Shown piece after piece: positions 44,856-53,416 of a DNA stretch of 64,000 bases (the stretch's first letter is position 1; every line of letters starts with the position of its first letter). The position numbers were made by a program, and so were the translations under genes. Under the pieces are notes generated by a model. That model saw only the letters and a program-made list of their open reading frames with translations, ran no database searches and had not been told where the DNA came from. This stretch comes from Pseudoalteromonas luteoviolacea NCIMB 1944 (GTDB lineage: Bacteria; Pseudomonadota; Gammaproteobacteria; Enterobacterales; Alteromonadaceae): contig NZ_AUXS01000037.1 in NCBI RefSeq assembly GCF_001625565.1, positions 38,454-102,453 of the forward strand, written 5' to 3'.

Positions 44856-47114
44856 CTACTTAGCCAGCGCTAATTGATAAAACACCTCTTGTTCAACCCC
44901 TTTACCTTTTGTTTCCTCCAAAGCTGTAAATCCAGCCCGTGTTAAAAGATGTCTAGATGCCGTATTATGCGCCCAAGCAGAGGTCTTTAAATGAGATATG
45001 TTAAGTTTTTCTGCAAAGTGCTGAACTGCTGAAATGGCCAAATTTACGCCGACTTTTCCAAAACCGCGATTTTGATAATCACATCCTACCCAAAAAGATA
45101 AATGTGCATTGCGCTGCGACAGTTGCTCATCAATGACATCTGGCGTTGGATAAAAGTCCACTGTGATTGCACCCACAAAACCAAACGAATCATGAATGAG
45201 AGCAAAGTAGGCCTTCTCACCGCTGCGACCCTCTTCAAGCCAAGTCGGCCAAATCGCTTCTAGTTGACTAAAGTGATTAATTTTCACACCGCGCAAACGC
45301 TCAGCGATTTCACTTTGCCGGTATTGGCTATAAAACTCGCCCAACTGGTGCTCGCCAAGGGGTAAAAGTTTCAAACCGGAATCCTGACATTGAGTACTAC
45401 TGCGTTTCATGTCAAACCAAGCTAGGTGTTGACAGTATTCTTGGAAGTTCGCAATATCCGTATTAAGCTTTTTAACCTGTGCATCTTGAGGGCTAAAGTC
45501 GAGCGCCAATTCAGCGCTTTGAACTGCAATCTCAAGCTCACCTGTAGCCCATGCCACCAGCGCCAAATTATGTAAATACGCGGTGTTTGGACCATTTACT
45601 TCCATACACGCTAACATACAGTTTTTTGCCAACATCCAATGACTAAAATCAATGGCCAGCAGGCCGAGTTCAAAGGCAAAGGACTCATGTGAACAGTCAA
45701 TAATATGGTTTTGCCATACTTGCGATAGAACGTGACACCACTGCATACGGTTTTCGACTAGCACCCCTTCTTTAAGCAATCTAGGTATAAAAAAAGCCAA
45801 CACGTTTGGATCAAACTTGCTTTGTCTGATGTAAGCTAAGATTTGTGGTTCAGTTAACTCCTTCGCCCTGCTTTTAATACTTTGAGTAATTTCAGCTTGG
45901 CAAATTGGTGAGTGATAAGCACAAGCCTTTTCAAATATATGCCGCGTGTAGTTGAATTCACTTGATTTCTCATGACTTGTGCTCATGTATATCGCCACAT
46001 CACTTCCCTGCAACTGTTCAAGTTGGGTGTTGAATGGACAAGGGTTCATCCAACTCAGTACATTCATATCTACAGGTAGTTCCATCCCTGTATTCGATAA
46101 AACTTTTGGCAAATTAACCCCTCTATCAGAGGTCATATTATCGCTAATCAATTGGAGCATACCCCTGGAAAAAGTCTGTTCAAGCTGAAATAAAAGCTGA
46201 GCCGCGCAAAGTGGTATCGCAACCGCTCTACTTACCCCTCTTGCGATAAGCTTTTTTAACGCCTCACCTAATTGAGCTGCTAAATCGCCCTCCACCAGTT
46301 CGACTTCTCTACCTACAGTAGTCTTACTCCACTGATAAACTGCACACCATTTATCGTCTTTCTTTACGGCGCTTTCAGCTACCTTCAAATCCCACAAGAG
46401 TGGCAGCTCTTGATGATTTTCATCGCTATGTGTATGTTCAACATTTTCAGAGTTTTGGATGCAGGCAATTTCGGCACAATAGATATCTTGATAGTGCATG
46501 TAATAAATTGCTTGTGGTAATTGAGAAAGCACGCCGTGAGCCAAACATGCAGCGGGATTTGCTTCTATCGCTAGAGGTTCACCGTCGATATCATGACTCG
46601 GTATTGACTGGCCCGAGGCCATATCCCAGTTTATTATGCGGACCTGCCCGCTTTGATTATACTCATTAAAGTCTGGATGACGAACCAGCTGTGCCTGCAT
46701 GGTTTGGTCAACTGTACTCAATAGCAAACAGACATTTATATCGCCGAGACCTTGCTGTTGGCACCCTTGCAATAGCTTTTGCAATAACGCCAAACCAAAC
46801 GCATAGCGTTCGCACCCTAGTAGCACTAAATAGACTGGTTCAGATTTTTTCAGTAATTGACTGTCTTTTATATCGTGTAACCATGCAAGCAATGAATCCA
46901 AATATACCTCAATCCAAGCTTGGCTGTGCCAGCTGTCCGTAAATGATGGCACTTGTTTTGTCGGCCAAATGCCAGCGTTTAGGGATTTCTGAAAATTGCA
47001 CTGTTGTTTTTGTTTTTCGCTTAAAAGGGTCGACATAGGAGCAGGTGTTAAGGTCGCATACTCGACGCCATTAAACACCTCCTCCGGTTTTTTGGAGAGT
47101 CTCTCATCTATCAT
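44856..47114 (-). CDS. Large protein with TPR-like helices and C-terminal GNAT acetyltransferase domain
   Basis: The 752-aa protein is the last gene of the fibre operon, starting 29 nt after the collar-like gene. The first 360 residues are of unknown fold. Residues about 470-560 look like TPR/helical repeats (TAYLHNLALVAWATGELEIAVQSAELALDFSPQDAQV). The last 160 residues form a GNAT domain: AYFALIHDSFGFVGAITVDF, HLSFWVGCDYQNRGFGKVGVNLAI (the acetyl-CoA loop) and TSAWAHNTASRHLLTRAGF. It would use acetyl-CoA to acylate an amine. Its place suggests it modifies or helps assemble a fibre or another eCIS part; this is inference. Confidence 0.72.
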   Translation of the reverse strand: MIDERLSKKPEEVFNGVEYATLTPAPMSTLLSEKQKQQCNFQKSLNAGIWPTKQVPSFTDSWHSQAWIEVYLDSLLAWLHDIKDSQLLKKSEPVYLVLLGCERYAFGLALLQKLLQGCQQQGLGDINVCLLLSTVDQTMQAQLVRHPDFNEYNQSGQVRIINWDMASGQSIPSHDIDGEPLAIEANPAACLAHGVLSQLPQAIYYMHYQDIYCAEIACIQNSENVEHTHSDENHQELPLLWDLKVAESAVKKDDKWCAVYQWSKTTVGREVELVEGDLAAQLGEALKKLIARGVSRAVAIPLCAAQLLFQLEQTFSRGMLQLISDNMTSDRGVNLPKVLSNTGMELPVDMNVLSWMNPCPFNTQLEQLQGSDVAIYMSTSHEKSSEFNYTRHIFEKACAYHSPICQAEITQSIKSRAKELTEPQILAYIRQSKFDPNVLAFFIPRLLKEGVLVENRMQWCHVLSQVWQNHIIDCSHESFAFELGLLAIDFSHWMLAKNCMLACMEVNGPNTAYLHNLALVAWATGELEIAVQSAELALDFSPQDAQVKKLNTDIANFQEYCQHLAWFDMKRSSTQCQDSGLKLLPLGEHQLGEFYSQYRQSEIAERLRGVKINHFSQLEAIWPTWLEEGRSGEKAYFALIHDSFGFVGAITVDFYPTPDVIDEQLSQRNAHLSFWVGCDYQNRGFGKVGVNLAISAVQHFAEKLNISHLKTSAWAHNTASRHLLTRAGFTALEETKGKGVEQEVFYQLALAK

Positions 47115-47143
47115 GGTAATGCCCGTTTGTTATTTGTATAAGG

Positions 47144-47539
47144 TTATGGCAATTTAATAATGTACTGGAGTTGATGGGCGCTATTGAGCGGTGCATGCAG
47201 TAAAGGTTTTCCTTCTTTACCATTGCAAAGCCCGTAGCCCGGGGGTAGCTTGGAACCATACCATAAAAAAATTGCGCCCTCAGGGAGCGATTCTGGCGAC
47301 TGAGTTTCGACATCAGACGGCGATGACTGCCAGTGCTTAGCAAGCCAAAATGTGCCTTCGACCGTCAGATCACCTTTAATCCTCAAGTTTTGCCTAATTT
47401 CAAGACCATTCTCGCTCTTTTCAATGCCATCTTCACCTTGCAGTAAGCACGCATCTAACCACTGTGCAAATTGTGATTCCGTTGGTTTTTTACCACGTTT
47501 AAAGAACGACTTTAGAGTTTTCCTCAGCAGATTAGCCAT
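47144..47539 (-). CDS. Small fibre/collar-like protein
   Basis: The 131-aa protein starts with a short module (LKSFFKRGKKPTESQFAQWLDA) that is also seen at the start of the 687-aa fibre protein (LRGYFENGDIPTEQEFEKLIDA). Then come a beta-strand pair (RIKGDLTVEGTFW) and a C-terminal tail-collar-like segment (EGAIFLWYGSKLPPGYGLCNG). Such collar motifs occur at fibre tips. It follows the 129-aa protein gene by 37 nt. Confidence 0.65.
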   Translation of the reverse strand: MANLLRKTLKSFFKRGKKPTESQFAQWLDACLLQGEDGIEKSENGLEIRQNLRIKGDLTVEGTFWLAKHWQSSPSDVETQSPESLPEGAIFLWYGSKLPPGYGLCNGKEGKPLLHAPLNSAHQLQYIIKLP

Positions 47540-47576
47540 ACTGTTTCCCGCTCAATTGTACCCACCCGATTTACAC

Positions 47577-47966
47577 CTATTGAACCTGCAACGGGTTTAG
47601 TCCACTCAACTCAAAAGGCTGCCAAATCTGTTTTTGTAAGTTAATTTCAATCAATTTAAAATATCGATTCGACTCTGGGTTTTGGCTACCAAGTGCCACG
47701 ATATTGCCAGGCTCTAGATCTGTGGGAAGCGATTGCCATAGCCCCCGCTCGTCAATTTGATACAACCCATTTTCACTCAGGTTTTGTTGTGCAGTTAACA
47801 GGACAGTAGACTGCCAATCACTTGGCGGCAGCGGCCGCGCGATGTTCATAGGCACCTGAAACGCTCGGTCAACAACACCGATAAAACCCACAAAGCGCTC
47901 TACATGTTGTTGATGATCGACAATACGATTGAGTAGCGCGTTAATATTTATATATTTATTAATCAT
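47577..47966 (-). CDS. Small fibre-associated protein, paralogue B
   Basis: This 129-aa protein shares a module with its upstream neighbour: STVLLTAQQNLSENGLYQ and GNIVALGSQNPESNRYFKLIE match VxLLxxQxxxxxNGxYQ and GNLVELLG..xFYKL in the 141-aa protein. That VLL..Q....NG.Y pattern is common in phage tail-fibre and tail-tip proteins. It probably binds to or continues a fibre. The two genes likely arose by duplication. Confidence 0.6.
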   Translation of the reverse strand: MINKYININALLNRIVDHQQHVERFVGFIGVVDRAFQVPMNIARPLPPSDWQSTVLLTAQQNLSENGLYQIDERGLWQSLPTDLEPGNIVALGSQNPESNRYFKLIEINLQKQIWQPFELSGLNPLQVQ

Positions 47967-47992
47967 TGATGGTGCTCACCTCAATGTAAAAA

Positions 47993-48014
47993 GACCAAGT
48001 GAATTCACTTGGTC
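47993..48014. repeat. Perfect 22-bp palindrome between the paired small fibre genes
   Basis: GACCAAGTGAA at 47993-48003 is followed at once by its exact reverse complement, 7 nt after the stop of the 141-aa gene. It has no loop in DNA form and no following T-run. It could fold as an mRNA hairpin or be bound by a dimeric protein. Confidence 0.7.
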
Positions 48015-48020
48015 AACGAG

Positions 48021-48446
48021 TTATACGGCCGCAGCAATGGCACCATCACTGAGCAACACTTCTCCCCATTGATCGCCATCCATCAGTTTATAAAACACTG
48101 TGGAAGACGTAGGCGGAGTACCAAGCAACTCAACTAAGTTACCCAGTTCTACATTTGGATAAGTAATTTTATTCAAAGTGTCTGCAATTCTTTGGTAAAC
48201 CCCGTTTTGAGATGGCGTAGATTGCTTGGTAAGCAAAATTTTATCACCATCCGCGAGGTTTAATGTATTGGTTAAAAAGTTATCATTGTTTGCTGTCGAT
48301 AAATCAACATTGGTGTCTTTTTTGACTGCATTTACACGATCAATAATACCTGTATAGCGGTATAGAGATTTGGTTGCAGTCATATTTACCGCGATTTGCT
48401 CTGCATCGATAGCTGCGAGAATACCTGAAAGTGTTTTTTGAGCCAT
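48021..48446 (-). CDS. Small fibre-associated protein, paralogue A
   Basis: The 141-aa protein has a helical start (LSGILAAIDAEQIAVNMTATKSL) and the phage-type module GDKILLTKQSTPSQNGVYQ followed by GNLVELLGTPPTSSTVFYKLMDGDQWGEVLL. It is related to the next gene product. It lies 108 nt after the 682-aa fibre gene; the gap holds a stem-loop. Confidence 0.62.
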   Translation of the reverse strand: MAQKTLSGILAAIDAEQIAVNMTATKSLYRYTGIIDRVNAVKKDTNVDLSTANNDNFLTNTLNLADGDKILLTKQSTPSQNGVYQRIADTLNKITYPNVELGNLVELLGTPPTSSTVFYKLMDGDQWGEVLLSDGAIAAAV

Positions 48447-48469
48447 AGTGGCCTCCTTGGATAAATGTG

Positions 48470-48489
48470 GCGCACCTGAACTGGTGCGC
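48470..48489 (-). promoter_or_regulatory. Intra-operon stem-loop
   Basis: GCGCACC and GGTGCGC form a perfect 7-bp stem with a 6-nt loop between two fibre genes. No U-run follows on the minus strand, so it is likely an mRNA processing or stability hairpin. Confidence 0.5.
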
Positions 48490-48554
48490 TATGGGTTAGA
48501 AAATAAAGTGCTTCAGTAAAACCACCGCAATGTCTCTACTTTGCGGCGTATGTA

Positions 48555-50603
48555 CTAAAGAGATTGGGAAGAGACATCAGGGATATGCTCAAATAAGCGA
48601 TAATCCGTAACCTGATAGTGCACAAAAGCGCTGGTGCCGTTGTCGTTGCCTATTCGCGTGATGCGTCCAACAATACCGCCCTCAATGACAACCGTGCCGC
48701 CAATAAAGTCGGTAATTGTCAAATCTATTTGGTTGTCCGCAAACCAGTTTTTCGCACCTAAGTTATTAAAACCTGGGTTGCTGTTATGGTGAGTATGCGC
48801 AGATGTTGTCGAAACGCTTGGCTTTTCTTTAAGGTAGTTTTTCTCTTCTTTACCAGCCGTGTAGAGCGCCAAGATACGTCTGCCTGTAGGAGCACCATTT
48901 TGCGATAGCGTTTGATCTGCCAAAACATTCTGCGTCTCATTCAACAAGTAGGAATCATTCCACTGGTTCTTATCAACCAAGTTACCAATATAAGTAACCG
49001 CATTTTGAGAGATTAAAAAGCGTTCTTTACTTTGTGGGTTAAACACTTTTCGAATGTAGCCCAAGTGACTTTGAATACTTCCTGCAATACGCTGCCAACT
49101 GCCGCTGATGTACTCCCAGACATAGTTGTTTTGCGCATCGTAGATTTTTGAAACATCTAAGCCACCGCGTAAATCGGTGTCTAAATAAGTCGAATTTGGT
49201 TGCGAGTAAGTGATGTAACCGTATGACTGTTTTCCTTTAAAGCGGTGTAGATCAGCATCACCATTCAAATCAACAACAATTTCACTGGCCGACTGGAAGT
49301 TGTCTGTTTGATTCCAAGGTGTGACATAAAACTTAAATATGTCTCCCTGACGCTGCACTTTTACCCTTACTCGTTTATTACTCCAACCACCGCCAGTACC
49401 TATATTATATTGTCCGAGTAATTTATCCCCACCAGATCCAACACCTACGTAGCCAAAATACACCCCGCAACCGGTGGAGCTAGGAGGTGTTCCGCCCGTA
49501 TTGAGTACAATAGTCAACACATAATTTATACTGCCTTCTCTGACAAATGCTGCAACAACTCCGATGGTATCGTTATCACTACTGTCCGAACTTAAGGTTG
49601 CTTCTAACGTGTAATTGTCTACTTTTTCCGCTGACACAAATCCATTTGGCGGAGAGACATTCAGAGGCATTACTACGCTATCTGTCGGCGCATTGTAATA
49701 CCAAGCTTTGGCGTTGGCACTGTTGCGCGCCTCCGCATCTTGCTTATTTAAAAAGTACTCGTTGCCGTTGAATCTCGCCCAATTGTTAAAGATATCTTGC
49801 ATCGTCGGAGGGCTATAGCTTTGCCTCGCTTGATCAGATTGTTCCTCAGTGCGATAGACAAACGACTCAAGCTCTGGCAATGGAGTAATATTGATATACA
49901 CAGTACCAGTTTGCTCTACACCGTGGCCGTTTCTTACCCGATAATTAAACTGCGCTGGCTGCTCAGCAAGGCCTGTTGAGACAAAAGTAATGGTATCTCC
50001 GCTTTGTGATACAGTACCTCCTTGCGCGTTAGCCACTCCGACCAAAGACAAGCCCGTGCCTGAACCATCTTCATCGTTTGCAATTAATTGCTGCTTGCTT
50101 ATATAAATTGATTCTCCCTGTTGCAAAGAGAATGTATCGGGGTTGCAGACGATTGGTGGAACGGCCACAACTGACATGGTTACAAAATGGGTTTTTCTGA
50201 TCCCAATGCTGTTTTCAACAACATAATCAAAGCGCGCAGCGCTCCCCACACCACTTGTCGATGTAAATTCAATATTTGCACCATCTATTCGTACAGTGCC
50301 AAATTGCGGGTTGTGTACCGCGATTAAGCTAACGGGATCTTGCCCATCACTGTATTCATCAAAACTACCATCGAGCACATTAGCAATGGGAATAATTGCA
50401 GAGCGTTGCGTATAAACTTCAAATGTCTTGTCTTGTAATCGAATAGTCTTAGCAGACTTTCCGTAAAACTCGCTGATAGCTATGGTGTCGCCTGGTAGTT
50501 TATTAACATGCTCACTAAAAAAGCCTAGCTCATGAGGCTGCTCATCTCGATATTCATCACCGATATCTTTGAGCGAAATTGGACCACTTGTTTGTAACGT
50601 CAT
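48555..50603 (-). CDS. Fibre protein with two Ig/cadherin-like repeats and a lectin-like domain
   Basis: The 682-aa protein begins MTLQTSGPISLKDIGDEYR and ISEFYGKSAK, an N-terminal cap common to phage tail and surface proteins. Residues about 62-150 and 155-245 are two related beta-sandwich repeats (NVLDGSFDEYSDGQDPVSL to RFDYVVENSIG; IANDEDGSGTGLSLVGV to QFNYRVRNGHG). Residues about 280-480 resemble a laminin-G/concanavalin-like jelly roll (VGVAAFVREGSINYVLTIVL, CGVYFGYVGVG, VRVKVQRQGDIFKFYVTPW), which often binds sugars. A histidine-bearing region (TTSAHTHHNSNPGFNNLG) follows. It is probably a receptor-binding fibre. Confidence 0.68.
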   Translation of the reverse strand: MTLQTSGPISLKDIGDEYRDEQPHELGFFSEHVNKLPGDTIAISEFYGKSAKTIRLQDKTFEVYTQRSAIIPIANVLDGSFDEYSDGQDPVSLIAVHNPQFGTVRIDGANIEFTSTSGVGSAARFDYVVENSIGIRKTHFVTMSVVAVPPIVCNPDTFSLQQGESIYISKQQLIANDEDGSGTGLSLVGVANAQGGTVSQSGDTITFVSTGLAEQPAQFNYRVRNGHGVEQTGTVYINITPLPELESFVYRTEEQSDQARQSYSPPTMQDIFNNWARFNGNEYFLNKQDAEARNSANAKAWYYNAPTDSVVMPLNVSPPNGFVSAEKVDNYTLEATLSSDSSDNDTIGVVAAFVREGSINYVLTIVLNTGGTPPSSTGCGVYFGYVGVGSGGDKLLGQYNIGTGGGWSNKRVRVKVQRQGDIFKFYVTPWNQTDNFQSASEIVVDLNGDADLHRFKGKQSYGYITYSQPNSTYLDTDLRGGLDVSKIYDAQNNYVWEYISGSWQRIAGSIQSHLGYIRKVFNPQSKERFLISQNAVTYIGNLVDKNQWNDSYLLNETQNVLADQTLSQNGAPTGRRILALYTAGKEEKNYLKEKPSVSTTSAHTHHNSNPGFNNLGAKNWFADNQIDLTITDFIGGTVVIEGGIVGRITRIGNDNGTSAFVHYQVTDYRLFEHIPDVSSQSL

Positions 50604-50618
50604 CTTACTTTATCCCTG

Positions 50619-52682
50619 TTATTTGGACTCATGTTCCACTAACTGGCTTTGCAGACTAGTCACTTTATTGTTGAGTTCCTTAATGCTTTCAACCAGCAAT
50701 CCAACGAGGTTGCCATACGCAACCGATAGGTGCTCATCTTGTTTATAGACGGCCTCTGGAAAGGCTTTTTCTACATCTTGGGCTATCAGGCCTGTATAGC
50801 GTCTATCAGAACGTGTATCAACACGCTCAAACGTCACCCCCTCTAATTGATTGACCACATCTAGCGCATTATCAATTGTTTTGATATTTGATTTTAACCG
50901 AGCATCTGAAAATGCCGTCACATCACCAGTCGCAGTAATTGCGCCCGTTACAGCCATGTCGCCTGCAAAAGTCGCCTGTGATATATCCACTTGACCTACT
51001 AACTTGGTATTCACTGCTTTTAGAAAACGTTGGTCAGATTCCGGTTTTGTATAACGATTTGCCGAGTCAGCCACCCTATTATTAATTTCTTGCTGCAAGC
51101 TAGTTTGCAATGAAGACACCTGCTGCGAACGAGTATTTGTTTCGTTCGTCAAGTCACTTTCTAGTTGCGAACTACGGGCATCATTGGTCAATACATAATT
51201 GGCAAATGCTTCATCTGATTCGGTATCAACAGAGTTGATGAGGTCTACGATTTCTTTAAATGAATCAGCATCAGCGTCACTGGCCTCTAATATGCTATCA
51301 ATGCGCTCTTTTTGAACTGTGATTTTGGCATTATAATCTGCTTTTAACGCATCAGAACCCGACGATTGCTGTGCTTTAAATTGTGCTGCATCAAGTAACT
51401 TATCCGATACACCCGCTTCTATATCTGCTGGCGTAGCGACATCAACTCCTAGTTGGTTATTGATGACTTTAATCCCAGCCCCTGGCAGTGTTATCTGAGC
51501 AGTCGCTTGCCAATGGTTTTCATTGCGCCCTTGTGCATCTGTAAACTGAGAGGTTAATACAAATACCTTGTGTTGATGTTGAGTACCTGCCGCAATTGCC
51601 ACAGCAACACCAGGGTACAAAGTGATGTCTGACGTCGGGATTGCCAACGTTTTATCTATTTGAACTTGCCAAATTCGATTTTCACGGGGGTCATATTGCG
51701 CATTTAACAGCACTAGGTCACCATATTGAAGCGCAACACCATCTAATGTGTTTAGTGGCAATGCAGGGTCAATACTGACTTGCGTCTCTGCACAAGTAAC
51801 CACGGTTTCATTGAAGGTGTAGGCACCTAACGATTGAATTTTTTGATTCAACCAATGGCCCTGAGTTGCGTTTAATATCTTTTCGTCACTGCCGAGTTTC
51901 AAGTCATCTATATGCGCAAAGTTCAGTCTCTGTGACGGCACTTGACCTAATGTAAGTTCACCTGCGTCTAAGTTAGTCAAATATTGTCCATCGCCGACAA
52001 TATGTTTAGCAGTGATACTTGAGTCATTTGCTACTTGAGTCAAATCGATTTGCGCAGGTAAGCTATTGTTATTCAGATCTGTTATCGCTTCACCATTACC
52101 AACTAAGTAACTTGCCGTGAGTCGGCTATTGGCAATATCACCTTGTTGAGTCAAGTCTACTGTTGCTGGGAAACGGGCATTTTGAAGGTGTTCAGAGTAG
52201 TATTCAGGTACATCAAAATTCTCAATTTTGGACCAATCTAAGTTTTGTAAGTCGCTTTGCATAACGTAGTGATAGTAGCTCGCCCTATCGTCCAAAGATC
52301 GATTGGCCTTAATCAGCATCCCTTCAAACTCGTTGACAGACTGTTTTGTCAGGCTTGGCGTAGCACTCTGTTCAGCCTCAACCAGACTATAAATATACAC
52401 TCCATTCTCTGAGGCATTATTTTGCTGGTATAAAATGACACGCTCTCCTGGGACCAGAGAGTAAGGCTCGAGCGCGTCTGCCAAAGTGTCTGTATTATTT
52501 AAGTCTTCAATCATGTCACTAATTGCGCAATCAACTGTTGTGCCAAATAAATGTGCCAGTAAGCTAAACGTGGTGCTGTTGTCTGTCGCTGCATCGATCA
52601 GTTTTTCAAATTCCTGTTCGGTTGGGATGTCTCCATTTTCGAAATAGCCACGGAGTTCAGTATTAAGTTCTGAATGTTTCAT
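50619..52682 (-). CDS. Tail fibre with C-terminal S74 intramolecular chaperone
   Basis: The 687-aa protein starts with a helical attachment module (PTEQEFEKLIDAATDNSTTF) and two phage-type VLL..Q....NG.Y modules (GERVILYQQNNASENGVYIY; GDLVLLNAQYDPRENRIWQV). A helical stalk follows (about residues 430-560) with a coiled-coil look. The C-terminus (about 590-687) is a peptidase S74 domain: FSDARLKSNIKTIDNALDVVNQLEGVTF, YTGLIAQDVEKAFPEAV, and a closing coil. The Ser-Lys pair in SDARLK is the self-cleavage dyad. This domain trimerises the fibre and is then released. It follows the tube terminator gene by 97 nt. Confidence 0.85.
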   Translation of the reverse strand: MKHSELNTELRGYFENGDIPTEQEFEKLIDAATDNSTTFSLLAHLFGTTVDCAISDMIEDLNNTDTLADALEPYSLVPGERVILYQQNNASENGVYIYSLVEAEQSATPSLTKQSVNEFEGMLIKANRSLDDRASYYHYVMQSDLQNLDWSKIENFDVPEYYSEHLQNARFPATVDLTQQGDIANSRLTASYLVGNGEAITDLNNNSLPAQIDLTQVANDSSITAKHIVGDGQYLTNLDAGELTLGQVPSQRLNFAHIDDLKLGSDEKILNATQGHWLNQKIQSLGAYTFNETVVTCAETQVSIDPALPLNTLDGVALQYGDLVLLNAQYDPRENRIWQVQIDKTLAIPTSDITLYPGVAVAIAAGTQHQHKVFVLTSQFTDAQGRNENHWQATAQITLPGAGIKVINNQLGVDVATPADIEAGVSDKLLDAAQFKAQQSSGSDALKADYNAKITVQKERIDSILEASDADADSFKEIVDLINSVDTESDEAFANYVLTNDARSSQLESDLTNETNTRSQQVSSLQTSLQQEINNRVADSANRYTKPESDQRFLKAVNTKLVGQVDISQATFAGDMAVTGAITATGDVTAFSDARLKSNIKTIDNALDVVNQLEGVTFERVDTRSDRRYTGLIAQDVEKAFPEAVYKQDEHLSVAYGNLVGLLVESIKELNNKVTSLQSQLVEHESK

Positions 52683-52779
52683 AGTTAACCTTTGGTGATT
52701 AGTCGTAAATTAAGAAGCTTTGCTACTCAGGGGAGTTAGGAGTAGCAAGTAAAATAGAGCTAGATTATTGATGAAGGTC

Positions 52780-53415
52780 TTAAGCCTGTTTATTATTCAT
52801 TTGCGTTTCAATGTCTTGGACAATAGGTAAGATATCCGGAGTAAACACTGGCACAGGTAATGACAACGACAGTAATAACGTTGGTTTAGGCGTTGACCCT
52901 AAAGCCTGCCAAACCTGCCCACTGACCTTTTCACTGTGTTCATTGCCAAATAACTGAGTGCGAACACCATAGGGTTTGTCGTCCACTCCGTGCTTTTCAA
53001 GAATATCCTCTGGCAAAAAGTCATACGCACCTAACCCACATAGCAAATAACTGAGTACCATATGCTCCAACTCTGCACTTCCTGCATCCGCTTTACTCCA
53101 CACTGTCAACATATAAGTGAGGGAAACAAATCTAGGCTCTTTATGATATACGCGGTGGGTTTGCGCCGTATTCAAATAACTTCTTGGTGGCTCGCTTTGT
53201 CGACGAGTTACGTCTTCAGCCACACCTATCAAATAACAGTTTACAGTTGGTTCGTCGCTCACTTTATTGTCATAAAATGCCTTATCTGGCGCGACAAAGC
53301 TCAGCGCGATATCGCCTTCTAACTCCGCGTCTACTCCCTTGCTCATTGACAAGATCCGCTCTGTTAAAAAGGTTTCCAGTGCCTGCTGTGTGTTATAAAC
53401 AATTTTTGGGTCCAT
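52780..53415 (-). CDS. DUF4255/Pvc16-family tube terminator (Afp16-like)
   Basis: The ATG at 53415 (211 aa, MDPKIVYNTQQALETFL) is one base after the ATPase stop; the longer frame would overlap that gene. Features of the Pvc16 N-terminal family include LEGDIALSFVAPDKAF, NCYLIGVAEDVTRRQSE, RFVSLTYMLTVWSK and LEHMVLSYLLCGL. In Afp and PVC this protein caps the tube and sheath at the far end and sets particle length with the tape measure. It follows the AAA+ ATPase gene, as in other eCIS. Confidence 0.85.
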   Translation of the reverse strand: MDPKIVYNTQQALETFLTERILSMSKGVDAELEGDIALSFVAPDKAFYDNKVSDEPTVNCYLIGVAEDVTRRQSEPPRSYLNTAQTHRVYHKEPRFVSLTYMLTVWSKADAGSAELEHMVLSYLLCGLGAYDFLPEDILEKHGVDDKPYGVRTQLFGNEHSEKVSGQVWQALGSTPKPTLLLSLSLPVPVFTPDILPIVQDIETQMNNKQA

Positions 53416-53416
53416 A

